DNA of 52,724 bases from Lachnospiraceae bacterium. GTDB taxonomy: Bacteria; Bacillota; Clostridia; Lachnospirales; Lachnospiraceae. Both the position numbers and the translations under genes were made by a program. Of the stretch, positions 22,129 through 31,944 are shown piece by piece. Position 1 is the stretch's first letter; each line of letters opens with the position of its first letter. The stretch lies in assembly GCA_017540605.1 (NCBI GenBank), contig JAFYAS010000048.1, forward strand, positions 1 to 52,724. Reading direction: 5' to 3'. The notes below the pieces were generated by a model. It did no database searches, had not been told where the DNA came from, and saw only the letters and a list, made by a program, of their open reading frames with translations.

Positions 22129-24989
22129 TGGCTGAAGAACTTCTTGAAGCCATAAAGGAGAGGATAAAAGCATATATTACTCACCGACTTTTTATCGTAT
22201 CGATCGTTATGATCGTTCTTTTTGCTGTGCTTGTAAAAAGACTATTTAAGCTTCAGATCATAGAGGGTGAGGAGCATATGAAGAACTTCACCTATAAGAT
22301 CGAGAGAAGTCTTCCCATAGATGCCTCAAGAGGAAATATCTATGATAGCAACGGCAATATTCTTGCGTACAATAAGCTGGTTTATTCCGTGACCTTTGGC
22401 AATTCTGCCGCTCTTTCGTCTGCTGTATCTAAACAAAAAACCACAGAAAATGAGCTTAAGAACAGGGTGGTATATGAGACCTTAAAGGTTCTTGAAAAGA
22501 ATGGGGATCATATTGTCAATGATTTCAATATCAAGCTCAACGATAAAGGTGGTCTCGAATACAAGATAGAGGGACAGACTCTAAAGCGTTTTATTGCCGA
22601 TGTATATGCTGTCAACAAATATGACGAGCTTGATGTGATAAAAAAGAATTCCTCAGCAGAGGAGCTTTTTGAGTATATGTGCAGTAAAAAACTTTTTGAT
22701 GTGGACGAGAGTTATACAAAGGAAGAGGCTTTGGACATAGTTGCTGTCAGATATAAGCTTTGGCTTAATCGCTTTCAGCAATATGTTCCCGTAAAGGTAG
22801 CCCTTGATGTAAGCAAGAAATCCATGGCAGAGATTCTTGAGAGAAAGAATGAGCTTCTGGGCATGGATATCATCGTCGATTCCATCAGGCAATACAATGA
22901 TTCGAAGTATTTTGCACATATCATAGGCTATATCGGTAGTATTTCCTCAGATGAGATGGAAGAGGTGAATGCCGAGCTTGAAGATGATGAAAAATATGTC
23001 AACAGCGATAAGATAGGAAAAGCCGGTATCGAGAAGGAGATGGAGGCCGAGCTTCGCGGTAGGAAGGGTATCCGAAAGCTATATGTAGACAATCTCGGTA
23101 GAGTACTTGAGACTATAGATGTGGACGAGGCTACCTCAGGAAATGATATTCATTTGAGTATAGATTCGGATCTCCAAAAATATATTTATCACGCAATAGA
23201 AAAAGAGCTCGCGGGTATCATCCTTGCTAATCTCACTCCGGGAACCGAGGACAAGACCGAAAAGGGAGAAGTTTTGATCCCTATACATAAGGCTTATTTT
23301 GCACTTTTTAATAACAATGTACTGAGCCTTTCTCACATGAATTCTGAGGATGCATCGGCTGCTGAGAAAAGCTGTTACAAAAAGATAATGAATGAGACCG
23401 ACCGTGCGATAAATAAGATTTCGGGAGAGCTAAAAGGTGGTAACACGCCTATAGAGACTCTTACTGATGCTATGAAAAAGGCAATGTATTATATTCATGA
23501 TCTTGTTGCTGACAAGGGTATCATCGATTATTCGGTAGTAGATTCAAAAGAAGATGTGGCAAAGGATTATAAGGCGGATAAGAATTCTCTTGGAGAACTC
23601 CTTAGAGTAGTAGTGACAAAAGGAGGACTCAATATGGAATCCTTTGAGATAAATACTGATTATTACACCTCTGAAGAGCTTTATGATATGCTTGTGGATC
23701 GTGTCATTGAGATGCTTAAGGACGATGATGAATTTCAAAAGATCATTATAGAGGACATGGTAAAGAATCAGACCATTACCAATATTTCAATTGCAGGTAT
23801 TCTCTATGATCAGAATATTCTTAATCGCGAGAAGGATAGTGACTATACACTTCTTCACAACGGAACATATTCAGGTTATGAATTTATGAGAGCTAAGATA
23901 GAAAAGCTTGAGCTTACACCAGCTCAGCTAGGACTTGATCCTTGCTCCGGTTCTGTTGTCGTCACTGATGTCAATACAGGAAAGGTAAAAGCGATAGTAT
24001 CTTACCCGAGTTATGACAACAATATGCTTACCAATTCTATAAATGCTGATTATTACAATATGATGCTTACGGATAAGACGACTCCTTTATATAGCCGCGC
24101 AACTCAACAGCGAACAGCTCCAGGTTCAACCTTTAAGATGGTAACCACTACGGCTGCCGTTTCGGAAGGAAAGCTTGGAGTAAATGAGAAGATACAGACT
24201 CTCGGTATGTTTGACAAGATAGTCAATCCGGCAAAGTGTTGGATATACAGAGATGATCACAGAACTCACGGAACTATCGATATAGAGGCGGCGCTTGAAA
24301 ATTCCTGCAACTATTTCTACTATGAATGTGGCTATAGATTGTCCTGCAAGAATTCAAAGGATGATTACAATGATGCAAGGGGACTTGAGAAGCTTACTGA
24401 ATATGCCAGGATGTTCGGACTTGGAGACAAGTCGGGGATAGAGATGGCGGAGTCTGAGCCGAAGATATCGGACACAGATGCTGTCCGTTCGGCCATCGGT
24501 CAGGGTACTCACAACTATACGGCAAGTCAGCTGTCTAGATATGTATCAACTTTGGCAAACTCCGGAACCTGCTACAATCTTTCAATCATTGACAATGTGA
24601 CTGATTCTTCAGGCAATGTTATTGATGAAAGAAAGAGTACCGTATTCAACAAGATCGATCTTGATAAGAGCTTATGGGATGCCATTCATAATGGTATGAG
24701 ACGAGTGGTAACAGATCATACCGATAAGAATGCTTTGATCAACAGGCTGAATGTGAAGGTTGCGGGAAAGACCGGTACGGCGCAGGAGAGTAAGAACAGG
24801 TCATCACATTCACTTTTCGTAAGCTATGCACCCTTTGAGGAGCCTGAGGTATCAGTAACGGTACAGATACCCTTTGGATATTCTTCAGGAAATGCTGAGG
24901 AGCTGGCAAGCTTCATTTATGCATATATGTATGATCCGGATAAGCTGGAGAACGCAGATGTTACCGGAGATAGCGGTGTATCTGACTGA
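22128..24989 (+). CDS. mrdA: Penicillin-binding protein 2 (elongation transpeptidase) with large insert
   Basis: A 953-residue, membrane-anchored (helix about 21-38) class B PBP that cross-links peptidoglycan in the elongasome. The N-terminal dimerisation domain starts at about residue 60 (SRGNIYDSNGNILAYNK). The transpeptidase motifs are intact: S667-T-F-K670, S726-C-N728 and K881-T-G. Between about 365 and 600, right after the transpeptidase domain begins, lies a roughly 235-residue helical and acidic insert not found in textbook PBP2 (600-700 residues). It lies between mreD and minD. Confidence 0.93.
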   Translation: MAEELLEAIKERIKAYITHRLFIVSIVMIVLFAVLVKRLFKLQIIEGEEHMKNFTYKIERSLPIDASRGNIYDSNGNILAYNKLVYSVTFGNSAALSSAVSKQKTTENELKNRVVYETLKVLEKNGDHIVNDFNIKLNDKGGLEYKIEGQTLKRFIADVYAVNKYDELDVIKKNSSAEELFEYMCSKKLFDVDESYTKEEALDIVAVRYKLWLNRFQQYVPVKVALDVSKKSMAEILERKNELLGMDIIVDSIRQYNDSKYFAHIIGYIGSISSDEMEEVNAELEDDEKYVNSDKIGKAGIEKEMEAELRGRKGIRKLYVDNLGRVLETIDVDEATSGNDIHLSIDSDLQKYIYHAIEKELAGIILANLTPGTEDKTEKGEVLIPIHKAYFALFNNNVLSLSHMNSEDASAAEKSCYKKIMNETDRAINKISGELKGGNTPIETLTDAMKKAMYYIHDLVADKGIIDYSVVDSKEDVAKDYKADKNSLGELLRVVVTKGGLNMESFEINTDYYTSEELYDMLVDRVIEMLKDDDEFQKIIIEDMVKNQTITNISIAGILYDQNILNREKDSDYTLLHNGTYSGYEFMRAKIEKLELTPAQLGLDPCSGSVVVTDVNTGKVKAIVSYPSYDNNMLTNSINADYYNMMLTDKTTPLYSRATQQRTAPGSTFKMVTTTAAVSEGKLGVNEKIQTLGMFDKIVNPAKCWIYRDDHRTHGTIDIEAALENSCNYFYYECGYRLSCKNSKDDYNDARGLEKLTEYARMFGLGDKSGIEMAESEPKISDTDAVRSAIGQGTHNYTASQLSRYVSTLANSGTCYNLSIIDNVTDSSGNVIDERKSTVFNKIDLDKSLWDAIHNGMRRVVTDHTDKNALINRLNVKVAGKTGTAQESKNRSSHSLFVSYAPFEEPEVSVTVQIPFGYSSGNAEELASFIYAYMYDPDKLENADVTGDSGVSD

Positions 24990-25007
24990 TATTTTGTCAT
25001 TTTTTTC

Positions 25008-25034
25008 TTGATATAGGTCGAGAATTGTTATAAT
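25008..25034 (+). promoter_or_regulatory. Probable promoter of minD
   Basis: TTGATA (25008-25013) and TATAAT (25029-25034) with a rather short 15-base spacer. About 50 bases before the minD start. The short spacing lowers confidence. Confidence 0.45.
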
Positions 25035-25082
25035 ATAACTATGTATGCGAAATTCGCTAAAGTTTTAGGAGGAATTATTAAA

Positions 25083-25874
25083 ATGAGTGAGGTAATCGTA
25101 GTTACTTCCGGCAAGGGAGGAGTAGGCAAGACCACCACTACAGCCAATATCGGTACAGGACTTGCCAAGCTTGGAAAGAAAGTTGTTCTTATTGATACGG
25201 ATATAGGACTCAGAAACTTAGACGTGGTTATGGGTCTGGAGAATAGAATAGTCTACAATCTGGTAGACGTGGTAGAGGGTAATTGTAAATATAAGCAGGC
25301 CCTCATAAAAGATAAGAAATATCCTGATCTTCATCTACTTCCTTCAGCTCAGACTCGTGACAAGACTTCGGTTACACCTGAGCAGATGAAAAAGCTTGTT
25401 GAGGATCTTAAGGATGAGTTCGATTATATCATCCTTGACTGTCCCGCAGGTATCGAGCAGGGCTTCAAGAATGCCATAGCTGCCGCAGACAGGGCACTCG
25501 TTGTAACAACTCCTGAGGTATCAGCTATCCGTGATGCTGACAGGATCATAGGTCTTTTGAATGCAAATGAGATAAAGAAGGTTGATCTGATCGTCAACAG
25601 GATCCGTATGGATATGGTTAAGCGTGGAGATATGATGAATGTGGATGATGTATGCGAGATCCTTTGCATCAATTTGATCGGTGTGGTTCCCGATGACGAG
25701 AATATTGTTATCGCTACCAATCAGGGCGAGCCTTTAGTAGGTGACAATTCTCTTCCCGGTAAGGCATATATGAATATTTGTAAGCGTATTCTTGGCGAGA
25801 AGGTTGATTTTCTTGATCTGACCAACCCCGGCTTTTTCAAGAAGATCGGCAATCTGTTTAAGAAGAAGGCATAG
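25083..25874 (+). CDS. minD: Septum site-determining ATPase MinD
   Basis: 263 residues from the ATG at 25083, ten bases after AGGAGG. The frame also opens at 25041, but that start has no ribosome site. Deviant Walker A KGGVGKT (11-17), LIDTDIGLRNLDVVMGLENR, and the amphipathic membrane-binding end LTNPGFFKKIGNLFKKK are all classic MinD. It binds membrane with ATP and, with MinC, blocks polar division. minE follows at once; minC is not in this window. Confidence 0.96.
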   Translation: MSEVIVVTSGKGGVGKTTTTANIGTGLAKLGKKVVLIDTDIGLRNLDVVMGLENRIVYNLVDVVEGNCKYKQALIKDKKYPDLHLLPSAQTRDKTSVTPEQMKKLVEDLKDEFDYIILDCPAGIEQGFKNAIAAADRALVVTTPEVSAIRDADRIIGLLNANEIKKVDLIVNRIRMDMVKRGDMMNVDDVCEILCINLIGVVPDDENIVIATNQGEPLVGDNSLPGKAYMNICKRILGEKVDFLDLTNPGFFKKIGNLFKKKA

Positions 25875-25885
25875 GAGGTGTTATT

Positions 25886-26404
25886 ATGGGATTATTTGAT
25901 ATTTTTTTCAAGAAAAAGAACACCTCAGATGTAGCGAAGGACAGACTTAAGCTTTTGCTTGTTTCTGATAGAGCAAATTGTTCTCCTGATGTTATGGAAC
26001 AGATCAAGAATGAGATCATTCAGGTTATCGCAAAGTATATGGATATTGATACTGAGGCTTTGGAGATACAGATCACATCTACAGAATCTGAGGGTGGCAA
26101 CGGCAATGTTCCTGCTCTTATAGCGAACATTCCTATCAAAGATATCAGACAGAAGGAGCTTAAGGAACACCTTAAGGATGTCAAGCCTGAAGCAAAGAAA
26201 GAGTCTGATAAAAAGGACGAGAAAAAAGATGAAAAGAAGGACGATACGAAAGAGTCTGACAAAACATCCGATAAAAAAGAGTCTGACAAGAAGGAGTCTG
26301 ATAAGAAAGAGAGCAATAAAGATTCTGACAAGAAGGACGAAAAAAAGGATGATAAGAAGGATGACGATAAAAAATCCTCTTCAGATAATAAAGGCAAGAA
26401 GTAA
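25886..26404 (+). CDS. minE: MinE with long Lys/Asp/Glu/Ser-rich tail
   Basis: 172 residues. Residues 1-95 are an ordinary MinE (MGLFDIFFKKKNTSDVAKDR; RDRLKLLLxxDR-like contact helix; EIIQVIAKYMDID). MinE stimulates the MinD ATPase and drives pole-to-pole patterning. Most MinE proteins end near residue 90. Here about 75 further residues are almost only K, D, E and S, built of irregular ESDKKDEKKD units. AGGAGGTG precedes the ATG, 11 bases after minD. Confidence 0.92.
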   Translation: MGLFDIFFKKKNTSDVAKDRLKLLLVSDRANCSPDVMEQIKNEIIQVIAKYMDIDTEALEIQITSTESEGGNGNVPALIANIPIKDIRQKELKEHLKDVKPEAKKESDKKDEKKDEKKDDTKESDKTSDKKESDKKESDKKESNKDSDKKDEKKDDKKDDDKKSSSDNKGKK

Positions 26405-26428
26405 GTCCTTTTTGTAGGTTTTATATAG

Positions 26429-27535
26429 ATGTTTGAAAACTATAAGCTTAGAAATTACAATTTCAAGTTGGTGGTTTTGGTTATAATACTTTGTGCCATA
26501 GGTATTGTGGTGATCAATAGCGCGGACAGCAGTTATTTTTCAAAGCAGGTATTCGGTGTTGCTATATGTATGGTGGGGATGCTTGTTTTATCACTCATAG
26601 ATTACAGGTTTATCTGTAAGTTTTATATAGCCCTATACGCTGCGAATATCCTGATGCTTACCGCTATCCTTGCATTTGGTGCAGAGGTTAACGGTGCGAA
26701 GAGATGGTTCCGTGTTTCAAAGACCATGACTATTCAACCGTCTGAGTTTACCAAATTTTTGATGATCATCTGCTTGGCGGTCTTGTTGGTTAAGTTTAAA
26801 GAAAAGCTCAATACACCCTATGCACTTGCTATCATTGCAGCATATTGTGCATTCCCGCTATTACTTATACTTATCCAGCCTGACCTGTCTACGACGATAG
26901 ATATTTTTGCTATTATGTTTACCATGATCTTTGTGGCAGGACTCAGCTACAAGATACTTGGTGTAGCAACGCTTATTCTGATTCCTGTTATCGGAAGCTT
27001 TATATGGTATATTCAGACACCGGGACAAAAGCTTCTAAATGATTATCAGCTCGGAAGAATTATGGCATTTTTGTATCCTCAGGATTATGCGGCTCAGACC
27101 TACCAGCAGGACAATTCCGTAATGGCTATAGGATCCGGTATGCTTACCGGTAAGGGCCTTTCTTCAGGAACTATTGCCACCGTAAAGGATGCGAATTTCA
27201 TTTCGGAGCAGCAGACAGATTTTATCTTTTCTGTCGTGGGCGAGGAGATGGGTTTTGTTGGTTGCATCTTTATCATAGCTTTGATCGCTCTTGTTGTGTT
27301 TGAATGTATAAGTGTTGCAAGAAAAGCGAGAGACAAAGAGGGTATGCTGATAGCATCAGGCGTAGCAGCCTGGATGGGCTTTCAGTCATTTATAAATATT
27401 GCAGTGGCGACGGGTTTGATACCAAATACGGGCATCCCGCTTCCTTTTATCAGCTATGGACTTTCATCCCTGGTAAGCTCCTGTGCAGGTATTGGATTGG
27501 TGCTAAATGTGTCGCTTCAGAGAAAAAGATTGTAA
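26429..27535 (+). CDS. rodA: RodA (SEDS peptidoglycan glycosyltransferase)
   Basis: A 368-residue polytopic SEDS protein, the glycosyltransferase partner of PBP2. It shows the family features GAKRWFRV near residue 91, QPSEFTKFLMI, the loop around IQPDLSTT (with the catalytic-type aspartate), QQTDFIFSVVGEEMGF, and GIPLPFISYGLSSLVSSCAG at the end. About ten membrane helices. It could be called FtsW/SpoVE, but neighbouring mreCD and PBP2 support RodA. Confidence 0.92.
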   Translation: MFENYKLRNYNFKLVVLVIILCAIGIVVINSADSSYFSKQVFGVAICMVGMLVLSLIDYRFICKFYIALYAANILMLTAILAFGAEVNGAKRWFRVSKTMTIQPSEFTKFLMIICLAVLLVKFKEKLNTPYALAIIAAYCAFPLLLILIQPDLSTTIDIFAIMFTMIFVAGLSYKILGVATLILIPVIGSFIWYIQTPGQKLLNDYQLGRIMAFLYPQDYAAQTYQQDNSVMAIGSGMLTGKGLSSGTIATVKDANFISEQQTDFIFSVVGEEMGFVGCIFIIALIALVVFECISVARKARDKEGMLIASGVAAWMGFQSFINIAVATGLIPNTGIPLPFISYGLSSLVSSCAGIGLVLNVSLQRKRL

Positions 27536-27599
27536 TTATCCGTTCCTTATCCGACATTTTGGGAATGGATCAGAATTCTATGTAAAGGGGAGAAGGTAT

Positions 27600-27998
27600 A
27601 TGAATATTGGTTTGGTAGCACATGATGCCAAGAAAAAGCTGATGCAGAATCTGTGCATTGCATACAAGGGTATATTTGGCAAGCACGACCTTTATGCAAC
27701 AGCAACAACAGGCAGACTTATTGAAGAGGTTACGAATCTGTCTGTACACAAGTATCTTGCCGGTCATCTCGGAGGTGTACAGCAGCTTGCATCCGAGGTT
27801 GAGAACAATGATATTGATATGGTGATCTTTTTAAGGGATCCGTTAAATCCCAAAAAGCATGATCCCGATATTCACAATATCATGAGTCTTTGTGATATGC
27901 ACAACATTCCCATCGCCACTAATCTTGCTACGGCAGAGCTTTTAATACTCGCTCTTGACCGCGGTGATCTTTCTTGGCGTGAGATGTACAAGAAGTAG
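27600..27998 (+). CDS. mgsA: Methylglyoxal synthase
   Basis: 132 residues from the ATG at 27600, after GGGGAGAAGG. It converts dihydroxyacetone phosphate to methylglyoxal and phosphate, relieving phosphate limitation. LVAHDAKKKLM (with the conserved H and D), TATTGRLIEE (phosphate loop), GGVQQLASEVENNDIDMVIF and DPLNPKKHDPDI are diagnostic. Normal length. Confidence 0.95.
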   Translation: MNIGLVAHDAKKKLMQNLCIAYKGIFGKHDLYATATTGRLIEEVTNLSVHKYLAGHLGGVQQLASEVENNDIDMVIFLRDPLNPKKHDPDIHNIMSLCDMHNIPIATNLATAELLILALDRGDLSWREMYKK

Positions 27999-28004
27999 GG
28001 TTTT

Positions 28005-29024
28005 ATGGTTAAGGGTAAAAAGGTGTTGGCCGTTATCCTTTCGGGATTGTTCCTAATTGGACAGACGGGCTGTACTGATTTTGTTGAATTGAAGGGAGAG
28101 TATCAGACTGACAGGGTCATCTCTCTCGGTACAAGTGAAGATCCGGTAGCGGTTAAGGCGAATGGATATTCTCACAATATGGGTGTCATCGGTGATGATA
28201 TGAAGGAAGTGGATGGAGTTCTTTTTAGTGATACTTTAGGCTCTACTCCTTATACTCCCAAGGGAATTGATGCCTGTCTTCTTATAGATGACACGGATGG
28301 TGAGACCTTGATATCATTTAATGGATACGACAAGAAATATCCTGCATCTATGACAAAGGTTATGACGGGTATTCTCATTATGGAAGCACTTGACAGTGGA
28401 AAGATACATCTTGATGATGTATATACATTGAAGAATAACGTTCCTCTTGATCCTGATGCTGCAAGACTTTCACTTAAGGAAGGAGATACCATAAGTGTAA
28501 AGGATCTTGTATATGGGTTCCTTGTAAGATCATTAAATGATTGCGGCGTTGTACTTGCAGAAATGATCGCCGGATCTGAGAAGGATTTTGTTGAGATGAT
28601 GAATGCTAAAGCCAAGGAGCTTGGAGCAACACAAACACATTTTGTGAATTGTCACGGACTTCATGACGAGGAGCATTATGTGACACCCTATGATCTTTAC
28701 CTGATATTCAGAGAATTTGCTAAATATCCTTTAGTACAAGAGATAGATTCAACAAAGAAATATACGATACATTACACCACTGCTGAGGGCGAGGCAAAGG
28801 AGCTTACGGTTAACAGTACCAATGGTTTTATGTCCGGAAAATACAAGCTCCCACAGGGTGTAGAGATAGGCGCATGGAAGTCGGGAACGACAAAGGCTGC
28901 CGGAAGCTGCCTGATCATGGAGCTTTATAAAGGGGAGAAGACATACTATGTGGTCGGCTTTAAGGGAGAGAACAGAGACAGTCTTTATAAGAATCTCATA
29001 AGTCTCATCAATCTTATCCCATAG
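28005..29024 (+). CDS. D-alanyl-D-alanine carboxypeptidase (DacF-like, S11)
   Basis: 339 residues. A hydrophobic signal (about 7-22) ends in QTGC, possibly a lipid-attachment cysteine although the -3 residue is not ideal. The peptidase S11 motifs are complete: S115-M-T-K118, S176-L-N178, and KSGT near residue 291. It trims the last D-Ala of peptidoglycan stem peptides outside the membrane. The usual C-terminal membrane-anchor domain of PBP5-type enzymes is missing, which fits anchoring by a lipid or signal helix. Six bases after mgsA. Confidence 0.9.
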   Translation: MVKGKKVLAVILSGLFLIGQTGCTDFVELKGEYQTDRVISLGTSEDPVAVKANGYSHNMGVIGDDMKEVDGVLFSDTLGSTPYTPKGIDACLLIDDTDGETLISFNGYDKKYPASMTKVMTGILIMEALDSGKIHLDDVYTLKNNVPLDPDAARLSLKEGDTISVKDLVYGFLVRSLNDCGVVLAEMIAGSEKDFVEMMNAKAKELGATQTHFVNCHGLHDEEHYVTPYDLYLIFREFAKYPLVQEIDSTKKYTIHYTTAEGEAKELTVNSTNGFMSGKYKLPQGVEIGAWKSGTTKAAGSCLIMELYKGEKTYYVVGFKGENRDSLYKNLISLINLIP

Positions 29025-29046
29025 GCCTTTTGCATGGCATATTTTT

Positions 29047-30462
29047 ATGGCACAGCAAAGAAGAAGAAAAAAACAAAGACAAAACAATAAAGTCACAAGA
29101 TACAGAGCACCGGTTGAGATAAACATCGGAGTCATCATTATGTTCGTTATCGTTGTGTATCTCGTAATAGAGGTCTTTACCAAATGGAATGAGGTTAAGC
29201 CCTCTGTTTATTGTGTTGAGAAAAGTTATATAGACAATGATTATGTTGTGACAGGTGTTGCTCTTCGTGATGAGACATTGATCAATTCTACAGATTCAGG
29301 TTATATCAACTATTATATCCGTTCAGGCGACAGGGTGGGCAAAAATGCGATAGTTTATACTGTTGACGAGACAGGAAGTGTATATGATTATCTTGCGGAA
29401 AAAGCCGGAGATGATGTAAAGCTTGCGGCCTCGGATTATACCAATATCAAAAGTAGGATAGCTGCTTTTAGAGGTGCTTATTCAGATGACAGATTCATCA
29501 CGGTTTACAGTTTTAAGTACGACCTTTCCAATATGGTCCTTGAGATGTCCAATGATGTTCTTATAGAAAAAGCAACCTCCGGCAACAATGAAATATCCGG
29601 AACCTTCAAATCCGTAAGCTCCGATTCCAGTGGTGTTATATGTTATTATGAGGATGGTTATGAGAATGTTACACCTCAAAGCATCACTAAGAGTCAGTTT
29701 GATGAGAATGCCTATAAAAAGAATTCTTTAAAGACCGGCGATATCATCAACACCGGAGTTCCTGTATACAAGCTGATTAACAGCGAGGAGTGGAATATAG
29801 TTGCACCTGTTACTGAAGGTATTATTCATGACCTAAAGGATACTGATGTAGTGACTATTCAGATCAATAATATGGATTATGATGTGGATTGTAATTATTC
29901 TATATATAAGATTGGTGATGAGGATTATATCAACATTTCTCTAAACAAGCTTATGGTTGATTTTATTGAGGAACGTTTTGTTGAGGTGAGGATCAAGCAG
30001 CCAAAGTCTAATGGTCTAAAGATTCCTGTTTCATCCATTACCACATTGGAGGTCAACAAATTCCCTCAGGGCTTTTTAACAGCCGGTGAAAATTCTACCA
30101 CAAAGAACAAGGTTTTAAAGAGAAAGTTTGATGAGGCGGGTAATGTAACCACAGAGCTTGTTTCAGTCAATATCATTATGTCAGATGAAGCCTATGTATA
30201 TATTTCAAAATCAGACTTTGATCCCAATGATATCATAGTAAAGCCTGATTCTGATGAGACCTTTAGGATAGGTGACGGTGTACATAAGCTAACAGGTGTA
30301 TATTCGGCGAATAAGGGAACAGCCGAATTCAAGATAATTGAAAAGATCAATGAGACAGATGAATTCTGCGTAGTTAAGGAGGGTCTTGATTACAGTATAG
30401 CACCCTTTGACTATATATTGCTTGACGGTGAAGGTGCTACCGAAGGGCAGATACTTTATTAA
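29047..30462 (+). CDS. HlyD-like single-pass membrane protein
   Basis: 471 residues. A very basic N-terminus (MAQQRRRKKQRQNN), one membrane helix (about 25-44), and a large outer domain rich in beta strands. SGYINYYIRSGDRVGKNAIVY resembles the lipoyl/barrel-sandwich part of HlyD family adaptors. No partner exporter is next to it. In Firmicutes similar proteins commonly precede yggS-sepF, which is the case here, so a link to division or envelope is more likely than transport. Exact function unknown. Confidence 0.72.
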   Translation: MAQQRRRKKQRQNNKVTRYRAPVEINIGVIIMFVIVVYLVIEVFTKWNEVKPSVYCVEKSYIDNDYVVTGVALRDETLINSTDSGYINYYIRSGDRVGKNAIVYTVDETGSVYDYLAEKAGDDVKLAASDYTNIKSRIAAFRGAYSDDRFITVYSFKYDLSNMVLEMSNDVLIEKATSGNNEISGTFKSVSSDSSGVICYYEDGYENVTPQSITKSQFDENAYKKNSLKTGDIINTGVPVYKLINSEEWNIVAPVTEGIIHDLKDTDVVTIQINNMDYDVDCNYSIYKIGDEDYINISLNKLMVDFIEERFVEVRIKQPKSNGLKIPVSSITTLEVNKFPQGFLTAGENSTTKNKVLKRKFDEAGNVTTELVSVNIIMSDEAYVYISKSDFDPNDIIVKPDSDETFRIGDGVHKLTGVYSANKGTAEFKIIEKINETDEFCVVKEGLDYSIAPFDYILLDGEGATEGQILY

Positions 30463-30479
30463 TAGCAGGAGGCACGCAC

Positions 30480-31172
30480 ATGCTGAAGGAAAACTATGAA
30501 AATGTTGAAGAAAGGATTAGTGCTGCAGCTAAAAGAAGCGGCCGGAAAAGAGAAGATATCACCTTGATCTCTGTCAGTAAGACAAAACCGATAGAGCTTA
30601 TTGAAGAAGCTATGACTCTCGGATATGAGGTGTTTGGTGAGAATAAGGTTCAAGAGCTTGTGGATAAATACGAGCATATTTCAAGGCCTGTTATCTGGCA
30701 TCTTATAGGTCATCTTCAGACCAACAAGGTTAAATACATTGTTGATAAAGCTGCCATGATTCATTCGGTTGATTCATTAAAGCTTGCCGAAACTATTGAA
30801 AAGGAAGCGGCAAAAAGGGATGTGGTTGCGAAGATCCTTTTAGAAGTAAATGTGGCAGAGGAGGATACCAAGTTTGGGTTGAAGGTATCTGAAGTTCTTC
30901 CTCTCATAATGGAAATCAAGGATTTTTCTCATATTAAGATAGAAGGATTGATGACAATAGCGCCATTTGTGGCTGATCCTGAAGAAAATCGTCCATATTT
31001 TAGGCAGTTAAAGCAATTATTACTTGACATAAATTCAAAAAACATTGATAATGTTACTATGAATGTCTTGTCGATGGGTATGACCAACGACTATGAGGTT
31101 GCCATAGAAGAGGGTGCAACTATGATCAGAGTCGGTACAGGCATATTCGGTGAGAGGCAATACAACATATAG
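30480..31172 (+). CDS. yggS: YggS family pyridoxal phosphate homeostasis protein
   Basis: 230 residues, PLP-binding, alanine-racemase-like barrel without racemase activity. TLISVSKTKP carries the PLP lysine; then VFGENKVQELVDKY, WHLIGHLQTNKVKYI and MGMTNDYEVAIEEGATMIRVG. AGGAGG lies upstream of the ATG. It immediately precedes sepF, the conserved order in Gram-positive bacteria. Confidence 0.95.
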   Translation: MLKENYENVEERISAAAKRSGRKREDITLISVSKTKPIELIEEAMTLGYEVFGENKVQELVDKYEHISRPVIWHLIGHLQTNKVKYIVDKAAMIHSVDSLKLAETIEKEAAKRDVVAKILLEVNVAEEDTKFGLKVSEVLPLIMEIKDFSHIKIEGLMTIAPFVADPEENRPYFRQLKQLLLDINSKNIDNVTMNVLSMGMTNDYEVAIEEGATMIRVGTGIFGERQYNI

Positions 31173-31187
31173 AAGAGGAGATAAGTG

Positions 31188-31880
31188 ATGGCAGGGAAGA
31201 TTAAAGAGTTTTTCAATATGTTCGCCATGAATGATGATGATTACGAAGAGTATGATGACGAGCTTGTTGATGATGATTATGATGAAGATGAAGATGACGA
31301 ATACGATTATGATGATGATTCAGGGTTTTCACTGTCAGGTCTCTTTGGTGGGGGATCTAAGAAAAAAGGCAAGGATGATCTAGATGATTTTGATGATGAT
31401 TATGATGACTATGATGATTATCCAAGTCCTAAAAAGAATCAGCAAAAGAAGGAGCAGCCACTTCCACAGAAGCAGACTGTACCGTCAAGGCCTGCGCCGA
31501 AGCCAAAGACTCAGTCGCAGTCGTCTTCTTCCGGCTCAGGGAATAAATTAGTATCTATAAACAACAGAAAGAAAAATAATAACAGAGGTAATAATCAAGT
31601 GTACGTAATCAAACCACAGGATTTCAATGATGCTCAGACAGTAACAGACTATTTAAGAGAAGGTAGAGCTATAGTGATCAACCTTGAAGGTATCGATCTT
31701 TTAGTAGCTCAGAGAGTGATCGATTTTATCGGTGGCTCTACCTACGCTCTTGATGGTTCGCTTCAGGCTATTTCAGCCAATATATTTATTGCTGCACCCA
31801 ATGCAGTTGATGTTTCCGGTGATCTCAGAAGTGAGATATTAGGTGAGGATGCATATTCACCTGATCTTACCAGATATTAA
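31188..31880 (+). CDS. sepF: Cell division protein SepF with long acidic linker
   Basis: 230 residues from the ATG at 31188; GAGGAG lies eight bases upstream, and a GTG directly before it is less likely. Residues 1-13 (GKIKEFFNMF) form the membrane-binding amphipathic helix. Residues 14-85 are extremely acidic (runs of D, E and Y), 86-135 basic and Pro/Gln/Ser-rich. The SepF core is about 140-225 (VYVIKPQDFNDAQTVTDYL, AQRVIDFIGGSTYALDG). It binds FtsZ and tethers it to the membrane. The linker is longer and more acidic than in Bacillus SepF (about 150 residues in total). Confidence 0.94.
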   Translation: MAGKIKEFFNMFAMNDDDYEEYDDELVDDDYDEDEDDEYDYDDDSGFSLSGLFGGGSKKKGKDDLDDFDDDYDDYDDYPSPKKNQQKKEQPLPQKQTVPSRPAPKPKTQSQSSSSGSGNKLVSINNRKKNNNRGNNQVYVIKPQDFNDAQTVTDYLREGRAIVINLEGIDLLVAQRVIDFIGGSTYALDGSLQAISANIFIAAPNAVDVSGDLRSEILGEDAYSPDLTRY

Positions 31881-31944
31881 GAAGAACAAGACCGGAGCTT
31901 GTGGGGATAGTTGTTGTATATGATGCTATGGGAGGTAGCTTAGT

